From Rhipicephalus microplus (lineage: Eukaryota; Arthropoda; Arachnida; Ixodida; Ixodidae): DNA of 64,000 nt. The notes under the pieces were generated by a model, which saw only the letters and a program-made list of their open reading frames with translations, did no database searches and was not told the origin of the DNA. Of this stretch, positions 33,954-43,365 are shown in pieces (position 1 is the stretch's first letter; each line of letters opens with the position of its first letter). A program made the translations under genes and the position numbers. The stretch is taken from the NCBI RefSeq assembly GCF_043290135.1, contig NC_134702.1, positions 189,008,491 through 189,072,490 of the forward strand, read 5' to 3'.

Positions 33954-34227
33954 GTTACATCTGGAGCACTCATTAACGAGTTTCTAGGTGCTCATCAGCT
34001 TGTTCCAACAATAAAATAATTCAGTAGTTGAAATAGACAAAACCATCTCGTCATTGCTGCGTGATACAGTTTTTTTATCATTGAGGAAAGCCGCATATTT
34101 CTATAGTCAAAGAAAATGGCAGCGCTGTTCGATGAAATGTATTTCATGATATGCGCACCGGTAACTCGTGGTGCCGTAGTATTACAACAGGCAATAAAAA
34201 AGATACCGCTAAATTCGAGAGCGCTTT

Positions 34228-34298
34228 GGAGGTGCCGGGGATTGAACCCGAGATTTCTCACATGCAAAGCGAGCGCTCTACCGCTGAGCTACACCCCC
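34228..34298 (-). tRNA. tRNA-Ala(TGC) copy 85
   Basis: T loop TTCAATC with U49-G65; T6. Confidence 0.9.
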
Positions 34299-34572
34299 GG
34301 TACATCTGGAGCACTTATTAACGAGTTTCTTGGTGCTCATCACCTTGTTCAAACAATAAAGTAATCAATTATTGAAATAAACAAAATCATCTCGTCATTG
34401 CCGGCTGATACAGTTTTTTCATCATTGAGGAAAGCCGCATATTTCTATAGTCAAAGAAAATGGCAGCGCTGTTTTATGAAATGTATTTTATGATATGCGC
34501 ACCGGTAACTCGTGGTGCCGTAGTATTACAACAGGCAATAAAAAAAGATACCGCTAAAGTCGAGAGCGCTTT

Positions 34573-34641
34573 GGATGTGCCGGGGATTGAACCCGGAACT
34601 TCTCGCATGCAAAGCGAGCGCTCTACCACTGAGCTACACCC
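34573..34641 (-). tRNA. tRNA-Ala(TGC) copy 86, rebuilt downstream of LINE B
   Basis: Nucleotides 1-2 replaced by LINE poly(A); G4-A69 mismatch; G30-C40 pair restored; T7. Confidence 0.75.
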
Positions 34642-34677
34642 TTTTTTTGCTTTATTGCCTGTTTACAGGCGCATACA

Positions 34678-37600
34678 TCAAACCACAAGCAGAACAAAAA
34701 CAAGCAGTAACAGTCCGACAGAAACTTGAAACTCTTTAAGTGCTCCCAAGGGCTCCACCCTCGACAACCACTCAGGTAAAATCTCCTGAGTTTTCTGCAG
34801 TTCAACATACTTGGCCATACATTCACGGAAATACATTCGTGCAGGCCGTGCATCCTGATCGCGATAGAAACCCGCCATACGGGCCCGCCATAAACAGTGA
34901 AGTCCACATAGCATAATCAAATCAAAAGGCATTCCCTCTTCGTCCACTATTGGCAGAAATCTTATACCATATGGATTTAAAGGTAATTCTTTCTGTAACG
35001 TCCTTTGAAGTACATCCCAAAAATATACTCCTTCCCAACAATGTAAGAAAACATGGTCAATATTTTCCGGTTTTTTACAGATAAGGCAATTTGTCCCCCA
35101 AGGTAAGCAAAAACCACGGTCTGCTTGAAATGTCCTGACTGATAGTGTACCTGTGTGCAGCTTGAAAAAGAAAGACTTCGCGCCAGGAGCCACTTGCATC
35201 CTCTTCACTCTTTTAAGCACATCTTTCCCTTCACCTCCAGCGTACATGGCACGGTACAGCGGTGCAGGTAAAACAACATCGCATACATCTTTGTACAACT
35301 TCTTTCGAGTCACTGAAAACAAATATTCATTGGAAAATCTAACAGATAAAAACCGTACACTTAGAATAACCTCTTTAAGATACCCGCGCACAGCACCGGT
35401 CATGTCATGCGTGCTAACCACATATCCAGGTAAAGCCCGCGTCAGTCTCATTTGGCACACTGTACGTAAGAAACGGTCCCTTGTGTAGCGAAAAAAAAAG
35501 AACCTATTTACGACTTGGCGTATGAAAAGGTGTGTTAAACCAAGCCCTCCGTGTTTCACTTTTCGAAACAGATTAGTTCGACTGCATCTCTCCCAGTTCG
35601 AAGCCCACACGAACACTGCGAAGATACGATGGAACTTCTGTATGTTTGCCCTTGAACAATGCAATACTTGCATCACATACCAAAGTTTTGAGGCAAAGAA
35701 AAGATTACAGACATTCGCCCTAGCAAACACTGACAGATGAGTACCGTTGCATCTATTAGCTTTCGTCCGGATTTCTTTCGCTTGTTCTTGCCAGTAGTTC
35801 TCATTATCTTTATAAAATTTCAGTGGCACCCCTAAGTACTTGACAGGTGTGGTCACCCATTTAACATTGGCAAAATAGTCTGATTTTGATGACCACTCTC
35901 CATGCCAGAAACCCAGACACTTTCCCCAGTTTACTAGACTGCCAGTTGCCTTGCCGAACCTTTTAACCACACTGATGGTAGTGGTAACACTATCTTGATC
36001 GATACAACAAACAGCCACATCGTCGGCATATGCCAAAATTTTAACTTCGGACTCTTGTAATCTATAGCCACGAATGCAACTGTTTTGAGCTATTGCTAAG
36101 CACAAAGATTCTATATATAAACTGAAAAGTAGGGGGCTCAGCGGGCAGCCCTGGCGAACAGAACGCTTTATGTTAATTGTATCTCCTAGCGTCTTATTGA
36201 TTACCAGTCGGGTTGTGCAGTTCCGGTATGCCATAGATACTCCATCTCTGATTACAAAACCAACGTTGACATGGTCAAGAATGGAAAGCAGAAGGTTGTG
36301 GGAAACACAATCAAAAGCTTTCTCGAGATCAATCTGTAGAATGGCTACCCCTACTTGATTGGCATCGCTACACTCGAGCACACAGCGCATCTTGTGTATA
36401 TTAGTCACAATGGAGCGACCCATAATCCCACATGTTTGGTGAGGCCCTACTAATTCTTTGACTACCCCTTGAAGTCGCCGTGCTAGTACTTTCATTAAAA
36501 TTTTGTAATCACAATTAGTTAGTGATATCGGTCTATACGAAGAAACTAATTTTAACTTCTCCGAGTGTTCTGTCGTAGGTATCAAAACTGTATGTGCTTC
36601 ACTAAAGGACCTAGGGAGGACATTAAGTTTATAAGCTTGATTGAAGACATCTGCAAGTACTTGGGATAATTCATTTTTGAACTCCTTATAAAACGAAGCA
36701 CTAAGCCCGTCCGGCCCTGGAGATTTACCAGGATTCATTTTATCTATAGCCCTTTCTACTTCCGTCGGCGTTATAGATAGCTCTAAAGCTGATTTGGTGT
36801 TATCTGACAACTTCGGCATTCTGCTAAGGAACTCCTGCTTAAATTCCTCTGAATCAATGGGCGTGGCAGCGAAGAGTCCTTCGTAGTGTTTGCCAAATGC
36901 TCGTCCTATGCTCTCATTGTCCGAAACTTCGATACCGTTGACTTCAATGGCATCTATGTGATTTCGTCTGGCATGACTCTTCTCTAATCCAAGCGCTCGC
37001 TTCGTCGGGCGATCATCCACAGTCATTGATGCTGCTCTGGCTCGCACTAGCGCTCCGCGATAGCGTTCCTCCTCATATACCTCTATCCTCTCTTTAATAC
37101 TCCGCAAATCGTCACCATATACTCCAGGTTTTTCACATTCAAGAGCTGTTAGTCTCTCAAGTGTTCGTCTAAGCTCTTTCTCATTCTTCTTAGATTCAAA
37201 AGATAAAACGCTAGATCTCTCTATTGCTTTTATTTTGATTCGCTGCTTGAATAGCTCCCATTCTTCTCCTATTTTGCCCATACACTCTTTGTTAATATTA
37301 CTTATTTCTTTAATAACTGATGCGCTAAACGATTCATCCTTCAAGAGGTTAGAGTTCATTTTCCACTGTTCCCAAGAAAAGGCGTTCCTTTCTTTTTTTG
37401 ACCCGATATTGCATTTTACAAGACAGTGATCGGAAAAGGAAACAGGGACAACATTATAACTGCTACACTGGGTTATAGCATCTGCAGTAAGGTAAAGTCG
37501 ATCCAATCGGGCATTACTTGTGCCTTGAAAGTGGGTATACTTCACATCTCGGGAGCTATGCAAACACTCCGCAACATCTACTAATTCGTGTTCAAGAATC

Positions 37601-38131
37601 ACCTGTGCCAGAACATCACTGCTTCTATCTTTAACGTTGCGCCTGCTTGATCTATCACTTTCATTCAAGACACAGTTGAAATCACCAACCAATAAGAGTT
37701 TCCTACCAGTACACATATGTTGTCGTAAATTGGAAAAAAAAAACCGATCTTTCCTGGCCAATAGTTGGAGCATAAACACATATAATGCGCCATTCAGTGT
37801 CACAATAAACAATATCACACCATACTACTCGGCCTGAAGAGCAAGAAAAGACATTTTCTATGACTAATCCTCGCAGTTTTCTAACAAAAAGAACACAGCC
37901 CCCTGACGTGCCTATGGCCTGGCTCACAGTGGCAAAATACCGTGATGTAAACTTAAGCACCATGCTCCCAGTCTCCTCCTCGCCTTCAACTTTCGTCTCC
38001 TGCACTGCAAGCACATCCAGATTTTCTTCCAATAACAACCGGTAGACTTGGCTTTGCTTCTTCTTTGAAGCCAAGCCTCTAACATTCAACTTGGCGAAGC
38101 TAAATGATACTTGAGGCGCCATTACAACCAT
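34678..38131 (-). pseudogene. LINE B ORF2 (endonuclease-reverse transcriptase), one frameshift
   Basis: The only break is in a homopolymer near 37734-37743: ten A then CC on the plus strand, against eight A then CCC in LINE E. It splits the frame after the endonuclease core at about residue 130; the rest (endonuclease D/N and SDH motifs, RT, CCHC) is open to 34678. LINE C has the same tract. The stop used in E is lost (TAA to CAA), adding a hydrophobic tail of about 17 residues. Because the lesion is a homopolymer indel, an assembly error or a real inherited mutation are both possible; sharing with C favours real. Confidence 0.88.
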
Positions 38132-38184
38132 GTGGAGGAGTTAGGCCCGGAGCATGGCGCTTACCTTGCACGTCTAGCACTACG

Positions 38185-39477
38185 CTAGACGCCTCCAGGA
38201 CCGTCCGACCGCCCGGTTTCACTGCACAGTAGAAGAGAATTGTTTACAGCTTTTTTGTCCGTGGTGCCACCAGCTCTTGCTCTCATGCTGGTGCGTCTGC
38301 CAGTCGGGGTCTTGGCCGGTGGTTCTTCCACGCTACTTGCACTGTTCTTGTCTGCCGTCTTCACAGGGTCTTCCAATGGTCTTTTAATGGCTGAAACGGC
38401 ACCGCTGGGCCAAGAGACGCGGTTGGCGTTGCACGTGTTTCCTTCTATCTTCGTGTCGAGACCAACGCTACAGGAGGCACCATCGACAACTTGGCCTTGC
38501 TCCGACGCATAGGCAGACGCTCCGTCTACTTCACAGCCTGCGTCTGTCACCGCATTGTCAGCTGTATCGGTCGATACAGCTGCAGAACCTGGTTGAGTGT
38601 CAACAGGTGCCGGTGTAGATTCGTCTACTGATGTTGCAGATGTGCAGTTCAAATTTTCTGCGACTTGATCTCCGCAACCTTCAGCCGCGTCCTCTGCCTC
38701 TGTCACGTCCATAATGTGCTTCGACGCATCTTCGGCCTCCGCTGACGCGGTCACTGCGGCGTACGAACGGACGCATTCCGCGTCTCCATGCCCGAAACGC
38801 CGGCAGCGCGAGCACCGAGGCACCTTACACTCGCGACGCACATGTCCTGTTCCGCTGCAACGCAGGCATTGCATAGGCCGACCTGGGGCTACCACTAAGG
38901 CTAACTCACCGGCGACTCGTATCTGATGAGGCAGGTCCTCGACTTTCATACCGCTTTTCAGCTTGATGAAAACGGTGCGGGTCGTCGAGTTCTTCTCATT
39001 AACTCCTTCCACACGCCAGCGTTCCCGGGTCACTTCTGTAACTTTCCCGAACGCTGCCAACGCCGTGCGGACAACTTCGTCCGAAACGCCGTGTAACAGC
39101 CAGTGAAGCCGCAGCCTCACCTTCCGCTCCTGAGGGTCGATAACGAGGCAGCGGCGTCCTTTGACCTGTAGTTCTTTCAGATCAGTCATCCGTTTCGTCG
39201 CCTCCTGGCTGTTAAAGGTCACGGCCCACACATGGTTGATCTGGTAGGCGCCCAATGCAACCACGTCGGGAAGCAGTCGTTCCTTGTCCAGAGCGTCTCG
39301 GAAATCTTCGACCTTGAAAGGCCTCACACGAATATCACCGTGCAAAAACACTGTGTTCACAACAATACGTCCTGTTGGCAAATTCGGCAAGATGATCTCA
39401 TAATCCTTGTTACTTTCGTTTGTAATGCTGTTTCCGCGGCCACCAAGGACCGTCTTTGCCGCTCCGCGGGAGCCCAT
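38185..39477 (-). CDS. LINE B ORF1: RRM-like / double CCHC protein (430 aa)
   Basis: Intact and almost identical to ORF1 of LINE E, with small differences such as AKTV for AKAV near residue 9 and EVV for EDV near 135. It has an RRM-like region around residues 76-150 and CCHC knuckles at 204-217 and 222-235. The variable Thr/Ala/Ser/Asp-rich tail runs from about 240 to 400 and ends with a short Arg-rich stretch (RRTSMRARAG). The start at 39477 lies 41 nt from the element end. The stop sits in the arm of a small hairpin (38171-38191) 54 nt ahead of ORF2. Confidence 0.88.
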   Translation of the reverse strand: MGSRGAAKTVLGGRGNSITNESNKDYEIILPNLPTGRIVVNTVFLHGDIRVRPFKVEDFRDALDKERLLPDVVALGAYQINHVWAVTFNSQEATKRMTDLKELQVKGRRCLVIDPQERKVRLRLHWLLHGVSDEVVRTALAAFGKVTEVTRERWRVEGVNEKNSTTRTVFIKLKSGMKVEDLPHQIRVAGELALVVAPGRPMQCLRCSGTGHVRRECKVPRCSRCRRFGHGDAECVRSYAAVTASAEAEDASKHIMDVTEAEDAAEGCGDQVAENLNCTSATSVDESTPAPVDTQPGSAAVSTDTADNAVTDAGCEVDGASAYASEQGQVVDGASCSVGLDTKIEGNTCNANRVSWPSGAVSAIKRPLEDPVKTADKNSASSVEEPPAKTPTGRRTSMRARAGGTTDKKAVNNSLLLCSETGRSDGPGGV

Positions 39478-39518
39478 GATTCCTGCGTCCGACGCGTGCG
39501 AGTGCCGGCGAAAGAATG

Positions 39519-39535
39519 CACTGAGCTACACCCCC
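39519..39535 (-). pseudogene. tRNA-Ala 5' stub upstream of LINE B
   Basis: tRNA nucleotides 1-17 with box A, the 5' copy of the target duplication. Confidence 0.88.
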
Positions 39536-39809
39536 GTTACATCTGGAGCACTCATTAACGAGTTTCTTGGTGCTCATCAGCTTGTTCTAACAATAAATTA
39601 ATCAATTAGTTGAAATAAACAAAACCATCTCGTCATTGCCGCCTGATACAGTTTTTTCATCATTGAGGAAAGCCGCACATTTCTATAGTCAAAGAAATAG
39701 GCAGCGCTGTTCAACAAAATGTATTTAATGTTATGCGCACCGGTAACTCGTGGTGCCGTAGTATTTCAACAGGCAATATAAAAAGATCCGCTAAAGTCGA
39801 GAGCGATTT

Positions 39810-39880
39810 GGAGGTGCCGGGGTTTGAACCCGGGACTTCTCACATGCAAAGCGAGCGCTTTACCACTGAGCTACACCCCC
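39810..39880 (-). tRNA. tRNA-Ala(TGC) copy 87
   Basis: T loop TTCAAAC; C13-A22 mismatch; T5. Confidence 0.85.
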
Positions 39881-40156
39881 GTTACATCTGGAGCACTCAT
39901 TAACAAGTTTCTTGGTGCTCATCAGCTTGTTCTAACAATGAATTAATCAATTAGTTGAAATAAACAAAATCATCTCGTCATTGCCACCTGATGCAGTTTT
40001 TTCATCATTGAGGAAAGCCGCATATTTCTATAGTCAAAGAAAATGGCAGCGCTGTTCGATGAAATGTATTTCATGATATGCGCACCAGTAACTCGTGGTG
40101 CCGTAGTATTACAAAAGGCAATAAAAAAAAGATACCGCTAGAGTCGAGAGCGCTTT

Positions 40157-40227
40157 GGAGGTGCCGGGGTTTGAATCCGGGACTTCTCACATGCAAAGCG
40201 AGCGCTCTACCACTGAGCTACACCCCC
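40157..40227 (-). tRNA. tRNA-Ala(TGC) copy 88
   Basis: A53-C61 mismatch at the top of the T stem; T8. Confidence 0.83.
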
Positions 40228-40501
40228 GTTACATCTGGAGCACTCATTAACAAGTTTCTTGGTGCTCATCAGCTTGTTCTAACAATAAATTATACATTAG
40301 TTGAAATAAACAAAATCATCTCGTCATTGCCGCCTGATACAGTTTTTTCATCATTGAGGAAAGCCGCATATTTCTATAGCCAAGGAAACAGGCAGCGCTG
40401 TTCGATGAAATGTATTTCATGATATGCGCACCGGTAACTCGTGATGCCGTAGTATTACAACAGGCAATCAAAACAGATACCGCTAAAGTCGAGAGCGATT
40501 T

Positions 40502-40572
40502 GGAGGTGCCGGGGTTTGAACCCGGGACTTCTCACATGCAAAGCGAGTGCTCCACCACTGAGCTACACTTCC
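40502..40572 (-). tRNA. tRNA-Ala-like copy 89, GGAAGTG acceptor
   Basis: T loop TTCAAAC; position 26 G to A; T4. Confidence 0.74.
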
Positions 40573-40844
40573 GTTACCTTTAGAGCACTCATTAACGAGT
40601 TTCTTGGTGCTCATCAGCTTGTTCTAACAATAAATTATCAATTAGTTGAAATAAACAAAATCATCTCGTCATTGCCCCCTGATACAGTTTTTTCATCATT
40701 GAGGTAAGCCTCATATTTTTTAGTCAAAGAAAATGGCAGCGCTGTTCAACAAAATGTATTTAATGTTATGCGCACCGGTAACTCGTGGTGCCGTAGTATT
40801 TCAACAGGCAATATAAAAAGATCCGCTAAAGTCGAGAGCGATTT

Positions 40845-40915
40845 GGAGGTGCCGGGGTTTGAACCCGGGACTTCTCACATGCAAAGCGAGTGCTCCACCA
40901 CTGAGCTACACTTCC
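40845..40915 (-). tRNA. tRNA-Ala-like copy 90, GGAAGTG acceptor
   Basis: As copy 89; T5. Confidence 0.74.
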
Positions 40916-41188
40916 GTTACATCTGGAGCACCCATTAACGAGTTTCTTGGTGCTCATCAGCTTGTTCTAACAATAAAATAATTCAATAGTTGAAATAAAC
41001 AAAATCATCTCGTCATTGCCCCCTGATACAGTTTTTTCATCATTGAGGTAAGCCTCATATTTTTTAGTCAAAGAAAATGGCAGCGCTGTTCAACAAAATG
41101 TATTTAATGTTATGCGCACCGGTAACTCGTGGTGCCGTAGTATTTCAACAGGCAATATAAAAAGATCCGCTAAAGTCGAGAGCGATTT

Positions 41189-41259
41189 GGAGGTGCCGGG
41201 GTTTGAACCCGGGACTTCTCACATCCAAAGCGAGCGCTCTACCACTGAGCTACACCCCC
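41189..41259 (-). tRNA. tRNA-Ala body with TGG (Pro) anticodon, copy 91
   Basis: The anticodon loop is TTTGGAT (plus-strand 41223-41229), so position 36 is C to G and the anticodon is TGG, which reads proline CCN codons. Acceptor GGGGGTG/CACCTCC with G3-U70, T loop TTCAAAC, paired arms and T5 terminator are all intact. Alanyl-tRNA synthetase reads G3-U70 and not the anticodon, so an expressed product would be expected to carry alanine to proline codons. Its duplicate, copy 105, has the normal TGC. Confidence 0.85.
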
Positions 41260-41534
41260 GTTACATCTGGAGCACTCATTAACAAGTTTCTTGGTGCTCA
41301 TCAGCTTGTTCTAACAATGAATTAATCAATTAGTTGAAATAAACAAAATCATCTCGTCATTGCCGGCTGATACAGTTTTTTCATCATTGAGGAAAGCCGC
41401 ATATTTCTATAGCCAAACAAATAGGCAGCGCTGTTCGATGAAATGTATTTCATGATATGCGCACCGGTAACTCGTGGTGCCGTAGTATTACAACAGGCAA
41501 TCAAAAAAGATACCGCTAAAGTCGAGAGCGCTTT

Positions 41535-41606
41535 GGAGGTGCCGGGGACTGAAACCCGGGACTTCTCACATGCAAAGCGAGTGCTCCACCACTGAGCTAC
41601 ACTTCC
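41535..41606 (-). tRNA. tRNA-Ala-like copy 92, GGAAGTG acceptor and 8-nt T loop
   Basis: T loop TTTCAGTC; T6. Confidence 0.68.
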
Positions 41607-41878
41607 GTTACATCTGGAGCACCCATTAACGAGTTTCTTGGTGCTCATCAGCTTGTTTTAACAATAAAATAATTCAATAGTTGAAATAAACAAAATCTTC
41701 TCGTCATTGCCCCCTGATACAGTTTTTTCATCATTGAGGTAAGCCTCATATTTTTAGTCAAAGAAAATGGCAGCGCTGTTCAACAAAATGTATTTAATGT
41801 TATGCGCACCGGTAACTCGTGGTGCCGTAGTATTTCAACAGGCAATATAAAAAGATCCGCTAAAGTCGAGAGCGATTT

Positions 41879-41949
41879 GGAGGTGCCGGGGTTTGAACCC
41901 GGGACTTCTCACATGCAAAGCGAGTGCTCCACCACTGAGCTACACTTCC
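41879..41949 (-). tRNA. tRNA-Ala-like copy 93, GGAAGTG acceptor
   Basis: As copy 90; T5. Confidence 0.74.
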
Positions 41950-42223
41950 GTTACATCTGGAGCACCCATTAACGAGTTTCTTGGTGCTCATCAGCTTGTT
42001 CTAACAATAAAATAATTCAATAGTTGAAATAAACAAAATCATCTCGTCATTGCCCCCTGATGCAGTTTTTTCATCATTGAGGTAAGCCTCATATTTTTTA
42101 GTCAAAGAAAATGGCAGCGCTGTTCAACAAAATGTATTTAATGTTATGCGCACCAGTAACTCGTGGTGCCGTAGTATTACAACAGGCAATCAAAAAAGAT
42201 ACCGCTTAAGTCGAGAACGCTTT

Positions 42224-42294
42224 GGAGGTGCCAGGGATTAAACCCGGGACTTCTCACATGCAAAGCGAGCGCTCTACCACTGAGCTACACCCCC
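42224..42294 (-). tRNA. tRNA-Ala(TGC) copy 94, C56 lost
   Basis: T loop TTTAATC; C63 to T; T6. Confidence 0.75.
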
Positions 42295-42569
42295 GTTACA
42301 TCTGGAGCACCCATTAACGAGTTTCTTGGTGCTCATCAGCTTGTTCTAACAATAAAATAATTTAATAGTTGAAATAAACAAAATCATCTCGTCATTGGTG
42401 CCTGATACAGTTGTTTCATCATTGAGGAAAGCCGCTTATCTCTATAGTCAAAGAAAATGGCAGCGCTGTTCGATGAAATGTATTTCATGATATGCGCACC
42501 GGTAACTCGTGGTGCCGTAGTATTACAACAGGCAATCAAAAAAGATACCACTAAAGTCGAGAGCGCTTT

Positions 42570-42641
42570 GGAGGTGCCGGGGATTGAAACCCGGGACTTC
42601 TCACATGCAAAGCGAGCGCTCCACCACTGAGCTACACCCCC
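42570..42641 (-). tRNA. tRNA-Ala(TGC) copy 95, 8-nt T loop
   Basis: As copy 84, duplicated with LINE C. Confidence 0.75.
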
Positions 42642-42915
42642 GTTACATCTGGAGCACTCATTAACGAGTTTCTAGGTGCTCATCAGCTTGTTCCAACAAT
42701 AAAATAATTCAGTAGTTGAAATAGACAAAACCATCTCGTCATTGCTGCGTGATACAGTTTTTTTATCATTGAGGAAAGCCGCATATTTCTATAGTCAAAG
42801 AAAATGGCAGCGCTGTTCGATGAAATGTATTTCATGATATGCGCACCGGTAACTCGTGGTGCCGTAGTATTACAACAGGCAATAAAAAAGATACCGCTAA
42901 ATTCGAGAGCGCTTT

Positions 42916-42986
42916 GGAGGTGCCGGGGATTGAACCCGAGATTTCTCACATGCAAAGCGAGCGCTCTACCGCTGAGCTACACCCCC
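42916..42986 (-). tRNA. tRNA-Ala(TGC) copy 96
   Basis: Duplicate of copy 85. Confidence 0.9.
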
Positions 42987-43260
42987 GGTACATCTGGAGC
43001 ACTTATTAACGAGTTTCTTGGTGCTCATCACCTTGTTCAAACAATAAAGTAATCAATTATTGAAATAAACAAAATCATCTCGTCATTGCCGGCTGATACA
43101 GTTTTTTCATCATTGAGGAAAGCCGCATATTTCTATAGTCAAAGAAAATGGCAGCGCTGTTTTATGAAATGTATTTTATGATATGCGCACCGGTAACTCG
43201 TGGTGCCGTAGTATTACAACAGGCAATAAAAAAAGATACCGCTAAAGTCGAGAGCGCTTT

Positions 43261-43329
43261 GGATGTGCCGGGGATTGAACCCGGAACTTCTCGCATGCAA
43301 AGCGAGCGCTCTACCACTGAGCTACACCC
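43261..43329 (-). tRNA. tRNA-Ala(TGC) copy 97, rebuilt downstream of LINE C
   Basis: Duplicate of copy 86; nucleotides 1-2 replaced by LINE poly(A). Confidence 0.75.
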
Positions 43330-43365
43330 TTTTTTTGCTTTATTGCCTGTTTACAGGCGCATACA

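Larger units (their letters stand above)
29778..34641 (-). repeat. tRNA-Ala satellite array, block 2 (14 units)
   Basis: Same unit between LINE A and LINE B. It begins with an 18-nt tRNA 5' stub left by LINE A. Several neighbouring units (31.4-33.6 kb) share a spacer variant in which the GGCAAT before the terminator is replaced by GGATAT, and a T loop lacking C56, so they are a recent local expansion. Confidence 0.97.
34642..39518 (-). mobile_element. LINE B: tRNA-Ala-targeted Tx1/L1-type retrotransposon, nearly intact
   Basis: 4,877 bp. Target duplication of 15 bp, GGGTGTAGCTCAGTG (tRNA nucleotides 3-17), at 34627-34641 and 39519-39533. Left flank and ORF2 match LINE C; ORF1 3' region onward and right flank match LINE E; the switch lies between 38233 and 38307. 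It is therefore a mosaic formed by exchange within the array and not an independent insertion. Confidence 0.93.
39519..43329 (-). repeat. tRNA-Ala satellite array, block 3 (11 units)
   Basis: Same unit between LINE B and LINE C. From the left edge to about 42.08 kb it is nearly identical to 61434-64000 (offset 21,915 bp). From about 42.49 kb to the right edge it is nearly identical to 33.80-34.64 kb (offset 8,688 bp). The block is therefore stitched from two segmental duplications. Confidence 0.96.

Noticed and set aside
34678..37818. A 1,046-codon frame in LINE B starting MILFIVTLNGALYVFM, as if a membrane-anchored reverse transcriptase
   Set aside because: The hydrophobic start is out-of-frame translation before the frameshift; the true ORF2 start is 38131.
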